From Brevirhabdus sp. (GTDB lineage Bacteria > Pseudomonadota > Alphaproteobacteria > Rhodobacterales > Rhodobacteraceae): DNA of 64,000 nt. The stretch is from the NCBI GenBank assembly GCA_024637315.1, contig JAGXFH010000052.1, positions 1 through 64,000 on the forward strand, written 5' to 3'. The position numbers and the translations under genes were made by a program. Every line of letters starts with the position of its first letter. The first letter of the stretch is position 1. Positions 16,924 to 25,900 of the stretch are shown here, one piece after another. The notes below the pieces were generated by a model. That model was not told the DNA's origin and did not search any database. It was given only the letters and a program-made list of their open reading frames with translations.

Positions 16924-17229
16924 ATCACGACCATCAAGTGATTGATAAATAAATATTAAGGCGTCAAGATTTCGGATCGTTCCCCTGGTGTTCACCCAAG
17001 ACATAAGTTTGCTGGCTTGTGTCGGAAGTGGTGGTTCACTTGATTCATCGACGTGCCGCGCCAACCTTTGCGGTTTCATTCTGACGCTGCGAAAGTTTGG
17101 CGGCCACCGCCGTCTCGATTCCGTTTGATCCAGAGAACCCAGCCGCCGGCTTTTGGGCATGGCAAGGGCGCTGACCATCGCGTGCCGCAGGTCGTGGAAC
17201 CGGCTGCGATATCGGGCGGGGGTCTTGCC
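16924..17229. other. Gene-free stretch after the tRNA
   Basis: These 306 bp hold no supportable gene. The region is somewhat A+T-richer just after the tRNA (16924-16960) and then returns to average. I did not see a repeat of the tRNA 3' end elsewhere in the window. Confidence 0.4.
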
Positions 17230-18456
17230 TCACATCCCGCGATCCGCGATTGCAGCGCCGTCCTTCAGCGTTGAGGGCGGGAACAGCACCACGCGCGCGC
17301 CTTGCTCAAGCCCGTCCAGAACCTCGGCCCGGCCGTCGCTCTGCCGCCCGATGCCTACAGGGGTCAGCCGCGCGCGGCCGTTCTCCATCACGAACACCGC
17401 CCAGCCCTCGCCCTGCCGGAACAGCGCGGGCTGCGGCAGGTGCAGTACATCGTCGGCTTGCCACACGATCAGGCTGACATGAACGCGAAACCCGTCGCCA
17501 AGGCCCGGGCGGGCCGCGGGCGGGTCGAGCAGATCCAGGCGCAGCCGGACCCGCTGCTCTTCGATGCCCAGGGCGGACACGCGGGTGAAGGCGGCTGGGT
17601 CGATCCGGCGCACCCGTGCCTCGAGAACCCCTTCGCCGCCCCAGCGATCGACAAGCGCGCTCGCTCCGGGCTGGACCTGCACCGCGTCGCTTGACAGAAG
17701 GTCCAGCTCTATATCCAGATCATTGAGATCGCCGATGGTCAGAAGCGGGCTGCCCGCCTGGACGACCCGCGCGTTCTGATCCGCGACCGACAGGACAAGC
17801 CCGCTATGCGGCGCCATGATGCGCAGGCAGCATTCGCCGGGATCTGCCGATACGTCGATGATCGCACGAGGACCGATCAGCTGAGTCCGCGCCCGCACCA
17901 GCGCGGCGCGGTTGAGGTCCAGTTCTGATTGCGCGGCTCTGAGTGTCTGGTGCGCGGTTTCATGCGCCGCCACGACATCCTCTAGAACCCGGCTGGGAAT
18001 CACGCCACGCTCGGCCAGCGCCCTGTTGCGGTCGAGTTGCGCCCTGGCATGGGCCAGACCGGTTTCGGCGCTTTGCAGGTTGGCCTCTGCCAGCGCCACG
18101 GCGGCCTCGGCCTCGGCCACAGTGGCCTCGGCCTGGGCGCGGCTGCGCATGTCCATGAGGGCGGGATCGGCTGGGCGGATAACCGCCACCTCGGTTTCGC
18201 CGGCGATGACCCGGTCACCCACCTCGACTGGCGCGCGCGTCGTGGTGCCCGCAAGCGGGGCGGTGACGGCGAAGGGTTCGCGCACACGGGTCACGCCCTG
18301 CGCGGTGATCACGCCCTGCATCTGCCCGCGCGCGACCGGGGCGAGGTCAACCGCCAGAGGCTGCGGCCGGAGCGCCCAGACCAGCGCCACCGCCAGCAAC
18401 AGCCCTATCCCCCCGAGTGTTCCCCTGCGTATCCAAGCCATCATGATCGTCCTCAT
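17230..18456 (-). CDS. Periplasmic adaptor (HlyD/MacA-type membrane fusion protein)
   Basis: About 408 residues. One N-terminal membrane anchor (GTLGGIGLLLAVALVWAL) is followed by a lipoyl/barrel-sandwich half (PVEVGDRVIAGETEVAVI), a long alanine-rich alpha-hairpin (about 105-190; repeated AEATVAEAEAAVALAEANLQ) with the IPSRVLEDVVAAHET turn, the second lipoyl half (IMAPHSGLVLSVADQNARVV) and a beta-barrel domain. This is the adaptor of a tripartite or MacB-like ABC exporter. The ATG at 18456 overlaps the permease stop by 4 bp (ATGA), which supports this start over the longer frame. No outer-membrane TolC gene is nearby. Substrate unknown. Confidence 0.88.
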   Translation of the reverse strand: MRTIMMAWIRRGTLGGIGLLLAVALVWALRPQPLAVDLAPVARGQMQGVITAQGVTRVREPFAVTAPLAGTTTRAPVEVGDRVIAGETEVAVIRPADPALMDMRSRAQAEATVAEAEAAVALAEANLQSAETGLAHARAQLDRNRALAERGVIPSRVLEDVVAAHETAHQTLRAAQSELDLNRAALVRARTQLIGPRAIIDVSADPGECCLRIMAPHSGLVLSVADQNARVVQAGSPLLTIGDLNDLDIELDLLSSDAVQVQPGASALVDRWGGEGVLEARVRRIDPAAFTRVSALGIEEQRVRLRLDLLDPPAARPGLGDGFRVHVSLIVWQADDVLHLPQPALFRQGEGWAVFVMENGRARLTPVGIGRQSDGRAEVLDGLEQGARVVLFPPSTLKDGAAIADRGM

Positions 18457-20813
18457 TCGCGTTCCTTCAGGGCGCTGGCAAGATCGACCCGGTCCAGCCG
18501 CCGCCGCACCAGCAGGACAGAGCCGAACGCCGCCAAGGATACCGCCACCGCCGCCAGAGCAAAAGTGCGCCGGGTGATGTGAAAGGGTATCTGGACCACA
18601 TCTGTCGACATAACGCTGACCAACCCCATCGACAGCCAGTAGCCGACAGCCCATCCAAGCGGGATGGCAAGCAGCGTCAGCAACATCGTCTCGCCGACGA
18701 TCACGAAGGCGACCTCGCCGCGGCTAAAGCCCAGAACCCTGAGGCTTGCCAGTTCGTAGCTGCGTTCCGAAAGCTGGATGCGAGCGGCATTGTACACGAC
18801 ACCGACGGCGATCAGCGCGCCGATCAGCGTGTAGATCACCACCATGGTCAGCAGGTTTTCGCGGAGCGTCGCGTCGAACTGCTTGCGCACATTGGACCAG
18901 TCCGACAGGCTGGCAACGGCGGGGGTCTGCTTGACCGCGGCATTGAGATCATCCATCCGGTCGGCATCGACCGCGAGATAGATCATGTTCACTTGCGGCG
19001 CGCTGTCCATCGCGGCAAAAAGGGCAGGGGCCGCGATATGCGCCTCTTGCCCCAGGCCCTGATCGATGACCGCCGTCACCGGCAGGATCAGCGTCTTGCG
19101 CGGGGCGGCCAGCATTTCGACCCGCAGCATCGAGCCTGGCCGGATGTGCAGCGCACGCGCCAGAATAGCCGGCAGCACCAGACCCTCGGTCGGGGGCTGC
19201 ATCACCTGGCCCGCGTCGTCGATCAGCCGCGCAAGTTCGGCCCCGGCGAAATGCGCCTGCACCGCGCTCAGGCGGCTGCGGTGGCCATGAGTCAGCCGCA
19301 CCGGCATGGCATAGCCACCCTCGGCACGGCGCACGCCCGGCAGCGCGCCGGCATCCAGAACCGCCTGTTCGCTCCGGGCCTGCGACAGTGCAAGGGTCAC
19401 CTGCTGGCGGTTGGCCTGATCGAAGATGCTGCCGCCCAACCGCTCGACCGCGTCGAACATGCTGTAGGACATCACCAACACCCCGACCGAGGCGGCGACG
19501 CCGAAGACCGTGATCATGGCCCGCCCCGGCCAGCGGAGGATGGAGCGGAAGATCATCATCGAGGTCTGGCGCAGAGGCATCAGAGCCAGCAGGCGGTCGG
19601 CCGGGCCGCGGGCATAGCTTGGCGGCGCGGGCGGCTGCATCGACTCGGCGGGCGGCAGTCTCAGCGACGACCAGACCGCCCGTAGCCCCCCCAGCAGAAC
19701 CGCGGCAAGCCCCAGAACGCCCGAGACCACCAGCGCCTGGGTGCCGAAGTCGCGCAGAATGAAGGGAAAGCGGAAGAAATCGCCATAAAGCCCGATCATC
19801 GCATCTGCGATCCACCAGCCGAAGGCCCATCCCACCGCGATTCCGATCGCCCCGATCAGCAGCGCAAGCGTCAGGTAATGCGCCGCGATCCGGCCCCTCC
19901 CGTACCCGATCGCCTTGAGCAACCCGATCTGCGCGCGCTCGAGGGCGATCAGCCGGCCCAGAACCATGTTCACCAGAAACGCCGCCACGATCAGAAAAAC
20001 CGGCGGCAGCCAAGCCGCCATCGCGCCAAGCTGCTGCAATTCGCTGTTGAGAAACGCGTGGGAGCTCTGGCGGTCACGCCCATGGGCTCCGGTGCCGCCG
20101 TAAGGGTCCAGCAGTCGGTCCAGCGCAAGGATCACCGCCCGCACGTCGGCCTCGCGGGTGAGCCTGAGCGCGATGTTGTTGACCGCGCCCGACATGTCCA
20201 TTACCGCCGCCGCCGCCTGCTCGGGCATCCACAGGATGCCGAAACGACTGTCATCGGGCATGATCGCGCCGGGGGGCATGGCATAGACGAATTCGGGGCT
20301 TAGCACCCAGCCGGTGACCTGCAGGTCCTGCAAGCGCCCGTTCAGAACACCGCGCAGGCGGCTTCCCGGAACCAGCCCGTGGTGTTCTGCGAACGGTTCG
20401 TTCAACGCCACTTCCTGCGGTTGGTCGGGCAACGGCAACCGGCCCCGGCGCAACATCGGAAGGTTCAGCGTGGCCCCGTCACGCGGCAGCGAGAGGACGC
20501 GCCCGGTCGCGGCCTCGGTCATTCCGTCGATGTCGAGGATGACGTCGAAGGCGATCCGCCCCTCGGCCCGGGCCACCCCGTCGATCAGCGCGGCGCTCTC
20601 GATCACGAAGTCAGGCACTCGTGTGGCCCCGGCGAACACATCGGCAAACCGCTGGCGCTCATAATAGGCGGCCTGGGTCTGGGTGAGTGTCGCCTGCGTG
20701 GCATTCGCGCCGACCATGACCATGACGCCACAACCCAGCACCAGCGCGATGGCCAGCGTCTGCGCCCAGATGCGCCGGAGATCGCGTAGCATCTTGGTGT
20801 CAAGCGCTCTCAC
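18453..20813 (-). CDS. ABC exporter permease with two FtsX domains
   Basis: A 786-residue permease with an N-terminal membrane helix ([21 protein letters not shown]), a large periplasmic region, three helices of the first FtsX domain (about 265-390), a linker with [15 protein letters not shown], a second periplasmic domain and a second FtsX domain at the C-terminus ending [17 protein letters not shown]. This double-FtsX layout is that of large macrolide/lipoprotein-type exporter permeases (COG0577 relatives), longer than MacB. The start codon is GTG at 20813, in a GTGA overlap with the ATPase stop. It works with the downstream adaptor and the upstream ATPase. Substrate unknown. Confidence 0.9.
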   Translation of the reverse strand: MRALDTKMLRDLRRIWAQTLAIALVLGCGVMVMVGANATQATLTQTQAAYYERQRFADVFAGATRVPDFVIESAALIDGVARAEGRIAFDVILDIDGMTEAATGRVLSLPRDGATLNLPMLRRGRLPLPDQPQEVALNEPFAEHHGLVPGSRLRGVLNGRLQDLQVTGWVLSPEFVYAMPPGAIMPDDSRFGILWMPEQAAAAVMDMSGAVNNIALRLTREADVRAVILALDRLLDPYGGTGAHGRDRQSSHAFLNSELQQLGAMAAWLPPVFLIVAAFLVNMVLGRLIALERAQIGLLKAIGYGRGRIAAHYLTLALLIGAIGIAVGWAFGWWIADAMIGLYGDFFRFPFILRDFGTQALVVSGVLGLAAVLLGGLRAVWSSLRLPPAESMQPPAPPSYARGPADRLLALMPLRQTSMMIFRSILRWPGRAMITVFGVAASVGVLVMSYSMFDAVERLGGSIFDQANRQQVTLALSQARSEQAVLDAGALPGVRRAEGGYAMPVRLTHGHRSRLSAVQAHFAGAELARLIDDAGQVMQPPTEGLVLPAILARALHIRPGSMLRVEMLAAPRKTLILPVTAVIDQGLGQEAHIAAPALFAAMDSAPQVNMIYLAVDADRMDDLNAAVKQTPAVASLSDWSNVRKQFDATLRENLLTMVVIYTLIGALIAVGVVYNAARIQLSERSYELASLRVLGFSRGEVAFVIVGETMLLTLLAIPLGWAVGYWLSMGLVSVMSTDVVQIPFHITRRTFALAAVAVSLAAFGSVLLVRRRLDRVDLASALKERE

Positions 20814-21532
20814 CAGCTGATCTCCCGTGGCAGCGCGCGTTCGCGGTTGACCTCGTCATTGGTTACCTTCCCGTCGGCGAGGATGACTACACGGTGCGCG
20901 ATGCGTCGGATCGCGGCATTGTGGGTGATCAGCACCGTCGCCGTTCCCAAATCGCGGTTGACCTCGTTCAGTGCCTCCAGCACCTGAATGCCGGTCTTGC
21001 TGTCAAGTGCGCCGGTCGGTTCGTCGCAGAGCAGGACATCGGGTCGCTTGGCGATGGCGCGGGCGATTGCCACACGCTGCTGTTCGCCGCCCGAAAGCTC
21101 TGACGGGAAATGATCCATCCGCGGCCCGAGGCCGACGCGATCAAGCGCCTCTTCCGGGGTCATCGGATTCTGCGCAATCTCGGTCACCAGCGCGACATTC
21201 TCGCGCGCGGTCAGGCTGGGCACCAGATTGTAGTGCTGAAAGACGAAGCCGACATGATCGCGCCGGAACGCGGTCAGGTCCCGGTCGCTGGCATGGGTCA
21301 ACTCTTGCTCGCGGAAGAAGACGCGCCCCCCGGTCGGCAGATCAAGCCCTCCCAGGATGTTCAGCAACGTCGACTTTCCAGACCCCGAGGCCCCAAGAAG
21401 CACGACCATCTCGCCTTCGGCCAGCGTAAGATCGACACCGCGCAGCGCCCAGACCTCGACCGCACCGGTCCGGTAGACCCGGGTCACGCCTTCAGCCCGA
21501 AAAACCGGACGACTGGTGTTCTGTTTCGCCAT
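20810..21532 (-). CDS. ABC exporter ATP-binding protein (LolD/MacB type)
   Basis: About 240 residues with full ABC motifs: Walker [11 protein letters not shown]-loop [13 protein letters not shown], signature LSGGEQQR, Walker [14 protein letters not shown] and switch His in LITHNA. The EPTGALDS and [10 protein letters not shown] wording marks the LolD/MacB/FtsE class, which drives mechanotransmission through FtsX-type permeases. The ATG at 21532 begins family similarity shortly after; an ATG at 21556 is also possible, as neither has a strong ribosome-binding site. The open frame to 21808 is not ABC-like in its first 84 codons. First gene of the three-gene exporter operon. Confidence 0.92.
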   Translation of the reverse strand: MAKQNTSRPVFRAEGVTRVYRTGAVEVWALRGVDLTLAEGEMVVLLGASGSGKSTLLNILGGLDLPTGGRVFFREQELTHASDRDLTAFRRDHVGFVFQHYNLVPSLTARENVALVTEIAQNPMTPEEALDRVGLGPRMDHFPSELSGGEQQRVAIARAIAKRPDVLLCDEPTGALDSKTGIQVLEALNEVNRDLGTATVLITHNAAIRRIAHRVVILADGKVTNDEVNRERALPREISW

Positions 21533-21720
21533 GCTCCACCATAGATAGCCGATCATCGCGGTGATTTGATCGAAATCTGGAGCAGAGCCAAGGGTGCGGG
21601 CGAAACTGCGAGTCGCCGGGGCTGCCGGACTGCGCCCCATTACCAAGCGATCGACATGGACTTGCCCGGGCGGCCCGACCCGCCCTGCCGCCAGGCCTGC
21701 GCAGATCGGACGGAAACGCC

Positions 21721-22447
21721 ATGGACAAGAAACAGCAAATCCATATCTGGTATTTCGTGGCTGCCTTGATGCTATTGCTGCTGGCGCAATCGTGCTTCTC
21801 GCAGGCATCGGTCACCGAGCGCATCCCCCAAGGCACCTTTCTGCAATATCTCGAGTCGGACCGAATCGCATCGGTCGCGGTGCCCGCCGAACAGGTCGAG
21901 GGGCGATACCGCGATGCGATCGACGGCAGAACCCATTTCTTTACCAATATCGTGCCTCCGGACCTGACCGAGCGTCTGGAGCGCTCCGGCGCAGAACGCT
22001 TTCCTGAGCATGTTTCTGTCCTGGGTGGTTCCGATCCTGCTGATCTTCGCGCTCTGGAGTTTCCTGTTGCGTGGGATGGTCGAGAAACAGGGCATGGGCG
22101 GAATGATGAATGTCGGCAAGTCCCGCGCCAAGGTCTATGTCGAGCGCGACACCGACGTGACCTTCGACGATGTGGACGGCGTGGACGAAGCCAAATCCGA
22201 ACTCAAGGAGATCGTCGATTTTCTGAAAGAACCCGAGAAATACGGTCGTCTGGGCGCGCGTAATCCCAAGGGCATCCTGCTGACCGACCCGCCCGGCACC
22301 GGCAAGACGCTGTTTGCGCGCGCCATCGCGGGCGAGGCCGGGGTGCCGTTCTTCTCGATCTCGGGCAGCGAGCCCGTCGAGATGTTCGTTGGCGTCGGCG
22401 CGGCGCGAATACGCGATCTTTTCAATCAGGCGCGCAAGGCCGCACCG
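21721..22447 (+). pseudogene. ftsH-like protease gene, broken (5' part only)
   Basis: The first reading frame (21721 to about 21995) encodes an FtsH-like N-terminus: cytoplasmic [20 protein letters not shown], one helix and the periplasmic segment [20 protein letters not shown] up to [14 protein letters not shown]. The homology then jumps to another frame (from about 22010, [20 protein letters not shown]) with some residues missing, and continues through the second helix and the start of the AAA domain. Walker A reads DPPGTGKT where FtsH has GPPGTGKT, a damaging change. At about 22440 the AAA domain is cut off before Walker B and runs straight into PhaC-like sequence. The protease domain (HEXXH) is absent. 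It cannot make a working FtsH. It is divergent from the ABC exporter. Confidence 0.85.
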
Positions 22448-22814
22448 ATCTTCGTCGTGGGCGCCGAAACCGACCACATCGCGCCGTGGCGCACGGTCTG
22501 CAAGACAGCGCTCTTTACCGATTGCGACATGCATTTTCTGCTGACCAAGGGCGGCTAAAACGGCGGTATCCTGTCAGAGCCGGGCCACAAGCGCCGCCAT
22601 TGCCGGATCGGTCACCGGCCCGGCGGGGGCGCATTACCGCGTCCCCGAGGCCGGGCTGGCGGCGCATGATCCGTTGCCGGGGTCATGGTGGCCGGAATGT
22701 GCGCGTTGGCTGGAGGTTCACAACACCGGCAGGGTAGCCGCGCGCATGCCCGGCAGCCATGCGGCCTATCCCGCCCAGGATGATGAGCCGGGGCGATACA
22801 TTCACCAGATCTGA
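22448..22814 (+). pseudogene. 3' remnant of a PhaC-type poly(3-hydroxyalkanoate) synthase gene
   Basis: Starting inside the ftsH frame, the translation becomes [20 protein letters not shown], then LLTKGG, stop, NGGILSEPGHKRRH: the C-terminal end of PhaC-family synthases, where the usual text is (V/F)VGxExDHVAPWRSVYK and LTSGGHNAGIVSEPGHPRRHYR. The catalytic-histidine codon position (GGHN) is a TAA stop here. A frameshift near 22600 is needed to continue with HYRVPEAG, PGSWWPECARWLEVHNTGR and PGRYIHQI, ending at TGA 22812-22814. The tail's tryptophan-rich motif is characteristic. The nucleophile-bearing N-terminal two thirds of the gene is missing. Confidence 0.8.
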
Positions 22815-23176
22815 AAACGGGCCACCTGGTAGACGACAATGGTCCTTAGCAATCATGGAAATGACTGTGGCAAGTGGGGCCTGCTCGTTTCGGAATGTCG
22901 CGGCAGGCATCCCGTTGCCAAGCCAGCGAGCCGAAGGCGATTCTTTGGAACAGGGTCGCGACAAGCGAGAACTGCCGGATGATCACGGCGGTCAGGTGGC
23001 CCGAGGTGCTTGGGCCTCTGCGGTGAGCTTGACTCGACTGCTGTCATTGTTGGGTCCGCAATCCGTCCGGTCGAGTTCGATGGCATTTGCGTCGAACCGC
23101 ACTGCGACCGCATCATACGACGCTGCGACATTCACCAAGGCGCTGTGGGAAAAGATTGAATCGGGGTTGCCCTGCG
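22815..23176. other. Gene-free stretch after the pseudogenes
   Basis: These 362 bp contain only short frames without family similarity on either strand. I see nothing supportable in them; decayed sequence is the simplest reading given the pseudogenes to the left. Confidence 0.4.
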
Positions 23177-24220
23177 TTAACTGGTGAAATCCGTGATCAC
23201 CGCCACGCCCGGCGCCCCCGGCGCATCAAACGCCTCGAGTTCCTCGGTGGCCTGCGACAGACGCACCTTTCGCGCCACGATTGGCGACAGGTCCACATGC
23301 CCGCCCGCAATCATGTTCAGGAGCGCAGGATAGCGATGCGCCGGCATCCCCCGCGTGCCAAAAACCGCCAATTGCCCGGAATAGACCGCATCCATCGGAA
23401 GAGCCATGGTCACATGCTCGCCGGCAGGCATGCCCACCTGCACCATGCGCCCCAGTTTGCGCAAGCATCTCAGCGCGTTGACCGTCGTTTCCGCAATCCC
23501 CAGCGCCTCGATGGCGACATGCGCCCCGCCGCCCGTGGCCGCCCGCACCGCCTCTGCCGCATTTTCCTTGCGCGCATTGACAACCGCATCCGCCCCCAGC
23601 GCCGCCGCATAATCCAGCCGTTCCGGTACCACATCCACCACGACAACCCTTGCGCCCAGCGCGCGCCCTAGCAACAGCGCCGACAACCCCACACCGCCGC
23701 CGCCAAACACCGCCAACCATTCCCCCGCCTGCAACGCCGCCCGCCCCGTCAGCGCCTGCCAGGCGGTGGTCGTCCGACAGCCCAGCGCGGCTGCCAGCGC
23801 GGGTGCCATGCCGACGGGTAAGGCGGCCAGGTTCACATCCGCAAACGGCACTGCGACCTGCTCGGCAAAGGCGCCTGGACAGGTGAACCCCGGCAAGACC
23901 TGATCGGCGCAGATCGTCTGATTCCCTGCCGCGCAGTCGCTGCATTGCCCGCAGGCCAGGATGAACGGTGCGATTACCCGATCACCCACCGACCAGCGCC
24001 GTACTCCCTGTCCTACGGCGACAATTTCGCCGCAATATTCATGTCCCGGCACATGTGGTAGCCCTACATCGGGGTCCGCGCCCACCCAGACATGCCAATC
24101 CGACCGGCAAATGCCACAGGCCAGAACCCGCAGCACTACGCCCCCTTCCGGCGCCACAGGCGCCTCTCGCTCCACCAGGGCCAGCGGCGTCCGCCAGCCG
24201 TGCAGTTCCGCTGCAATCAT
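23177..24220 (-). CDS. Zinc-dependent alcohol dehydrogenase (MDR family)
   Basis: A 347-residue medium-chain dehydrogenase. Catalytic-zinc residues are seen in CGICRSDWHVW and in the GHEYCGEIV block; the structural-zinc cysteines are in CGQCSDCAAGNQTIC. The Rossmann fold shows FGGGGVGLSALLLGRALG. It should oxidise an alcohol or reduce an aldehyde with NAD(P); the CRSDWHVW form is common among broad-range alcohol dehydrogenases acting on primary and secondary alcohols. The ATG at 24220 follows GGGGGAG by 6 bp and begins MIAAELHGWR; the longer frame to 24283 adds residues of no known similarity. It is a single gene with degraded DNA on both sides. Confidence 0.9.
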   Translation of the reverse strand: MIAAELHGWRTPLALVEREAPVAPEGGVVLRVLACGICRSDWHVWVGADPDVGLPHVPGHEYCGEIVAVGQGVRRWSVGDRVIAPFILACGQCSDCAAGNQTICADQVLPGFTCPGAFAEQVAVPFADVNLAALPVGMAPALAAALGCRTTTAWQALTGRAALQAGEWLAVFGGGGVGLSALLLGRALGARVVVVDVVPERLDYAAALGADAVVNARKENAAEAVRAATGGGAHVAIEALGIAETTVNALRCLRKLGRMVQVGMPAGEHVTMALPMDAVYSGQLAVFGTRGMPAHRYPALLNMIAGGHVDLSPIVARKVRLSQATEELEAFDAPGAPGVAVITDFTS

Positions 24221-24712
24221 CCGATACTCCCCCAGTGGCTCGCCATTCAACGCCAACGTTGCCCGAGTTGGCGGACTGATCAAGTGTTCCCTTGCCGGTC
24301 GCGCTGGCGGTATTGACGAAAGCTGCTGTCAGGGATTTCGCCGCCGATCCAGTGGCGCGCACCATATAAGTTCCCGCATTCTTTCCCCCAGGATCGCGGA
24401 GCGCGCTGGAAAATGCAGGGCCGCACTGGCGCTATGGGTGACAAAGCCACTTCACTCTGATGGCCTTGGGTGCATTACCTGGAATGTTCCGAATTGGGGT
24501 TATGCGGTAGACGGTCCCGCCATTCCACAAACAGGTGTTCTCCCGCAGGTGATCTACGGCGCGACCAGCAGACACCGGCTGAACAAGCCTGCGCGCCGGT
24601 GCTGAAGGGGTGCCGGATTTCAATCCCCCGCGATCAGGGACACGTCCGTCGACCGCCATTCAAGGCAGCCCGCCCTTGCAACCGCTCTGCCGACCGATCG
24701 GGTCTCAGACTC
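24221..24712. other. Gene-free stretch with a tRNA-Ser-like relic
   Basis: No coding gene is supported in these 492 bp. On the minus strand, about 24697-24612 reads GGCAGAGCGGTTGCAAGGG, then a GGGGGATTGAAATCC arm, similar in order and spacing to the D-arm and T-arm of a long-variable-arm tRNA (Ser). The acceptor stem and a 7-base anticodon loop cannot be formed, so it is at most a relic. Confidence 0.3.
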
Positions 24713-25765
24713 TCAGGCGGCTTCGGCCTTGTTGCCGGCCAGCCTCGTGTCGACGATTTCGACGATCTCGTCGATCACGGGATGTGACTGGCCCATCGCA
24801 TCGCCCGTCAGCTTGATGAGCTTGTCGACGCGCTCGATGTCGGTCGCACCCGAGAAGACTGCGCGGGCGGCCGAGGAGGGCTTGAGAAGGTTCTTCGCTG
24901 CGGTGGCGTATTTCTCGAACGGGACCATGTCGGCGGCATCTGCCCCCAAAGTCACGACAAGATCGGTGACATAGGTATAGATTTCTTCTGATTGGGCGAT
25001 GTCTGAATGAACGGCATCCCGGATCGATCGCGGACCGCTTGGCGTGATGCAGCGGTAGTTGCCGGTTGCCAGCATGGCCCATTTCGCGAAGGGGACAAAA
25101 AGCGAGTCGAAGACCCGTAGCTTGACCGGGACATCCATGCCGTCGAACCGGTAGGCGTCGATGCCGGATTCCAGCGTTTCAAGAATTTTGTCAAGCTTGG
25201 GATCGTGGAACTTGGAAACCTTGAAATTGGTGGGCAACCCGACGTGCAGGACATTCGCGGCCTCTTCCGGGGGGCGGAAGGCCTGCGGATCGGGAGAGCA
25301 GAGGGTCATCAGTTTAGGATCGAACTCGTCCCAGATCTTCGGGTTCAGAAACGCGGCGCGCAGGCCAGAAGAGTCAAGGGCAGGGATGCGTTTCAGATAA
25401 GGCAGGGGCGGCATGTTCATGATCGACATGCAGGGCACCCGAGCTTGTGCAATTCTGGACAGAAGAGCCCTGAGGGTCGGGTGAGAATATTGCGGTTCTT
25501 GCATGGCGAGACACACCAGGTCGTATTCCTTCGGCTCGACCTCGTCGGGCGTCATAGCATCCAGCGCGCCGCTCAGCGCGCCTGAGACGAAGCTGCGATG
25601 GCTGTCTTCATCCCGAAGCTTGATCCGGACTTCCGTGCCTTTCTCGTTGATCAGGGCAGCAGTCTCGGCACGGCATACAAGTGTCACATCGTGTCCTGAC
25701 GCAATGAACTTCGTCCCCAGAAGCGATCCGTAGGAGGCTCCGAGAATCAGGATCTTGTAGGCCAT
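24713..25765 (-). CDS. PanE/ApbA-family reductase, candidate oxalyl-CoA reductase
   Basis: A 350-residue protein with an N-terminal Rossmann fold of the ketopantoate-reductase type (KILILGASYGSLLGTKFIAS, then CRAE and later LVCLAMQEPQYS) and an all-helical C-terminal domain. It is longer than classical PanE (about 300). Its place at the edge of an oxc-frc oxalate region matters: in Methylobacterium extorquens a PanE-like protein (PanE2) is reported to reduce oxalyl-CoA to glyoxylate in oxalate assimilation, which makes that the best guess here. A true ketopantoate reductase or an opine-type dehydrogenase are alternatives. It is divergent from the ScfR-type regulator, with 135 bp of A+T-rich control DNA between them. 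Confidence 0.7.
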   Translation of the reverse strand: MAYKILILGASYGSLLGTKFIASGHDVTLVCRAETAALINEKGTEVRIKLRDEDSHRSFVSGALSGALDAMTPDEVEPKEYDLVCLAMQEPQYSHPTLRALLSRIAQARVPCMSIMNMPPLPYLKRIPALDSSGLRAAFLNPKIWDEFDPKLMTLCSPDPQAFRPPEEAANVLHVGLPTNFKVSKFHDPKLDKILETLESGIDAYRFDGMDVPVKLRVFDSLFVPFAKWAMLATGNYRCITPSGPRSIRDAVHSDIAQSEEIYTYVTDLVVTLGADAADMVPFEKYATAAKNLLKPSSAARAVFSGATDIERVDKLIKLTGDAMGQSHPVIDEIVEIVDTRLAGNKAEAA

Positions 25766-25900
25766 ATGTCAATTCCTCTCATAGGTTTAATTTACGTATA
25801 GCAGTTAATAATGGCGATCTGTTCCAAAAACGTGTTAATCTGTTTGCATAAAGTAATAACAGCACTCAGATTTGTTATATTGTGAACAACGGGATTTCGG
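25766..25900. promoter_or_regulatory. Divergent A+T-rich control region
   Basis: This 135-bp stretch between the PanE-like gene and the ScfR-type regulator is much richer in A+T than its flanks. It holds TTGCAT (25844-25849) and TTATATT (25875-25881), possible promoter parts for the rightward gene, and GTTTGCATAAAG, loosely like the TTTGCAAA elements bound by RamB-type regulators. Binding is inference. Confidence 0.4.

Noticed and set aside
16882-17178. A minus-strand frame ending RPRQDSNLRPTA
   Set aside because: This text is the well-known artefact of translating the antisense of a tRNA T-arm; it overlaps tRNA-Arg.
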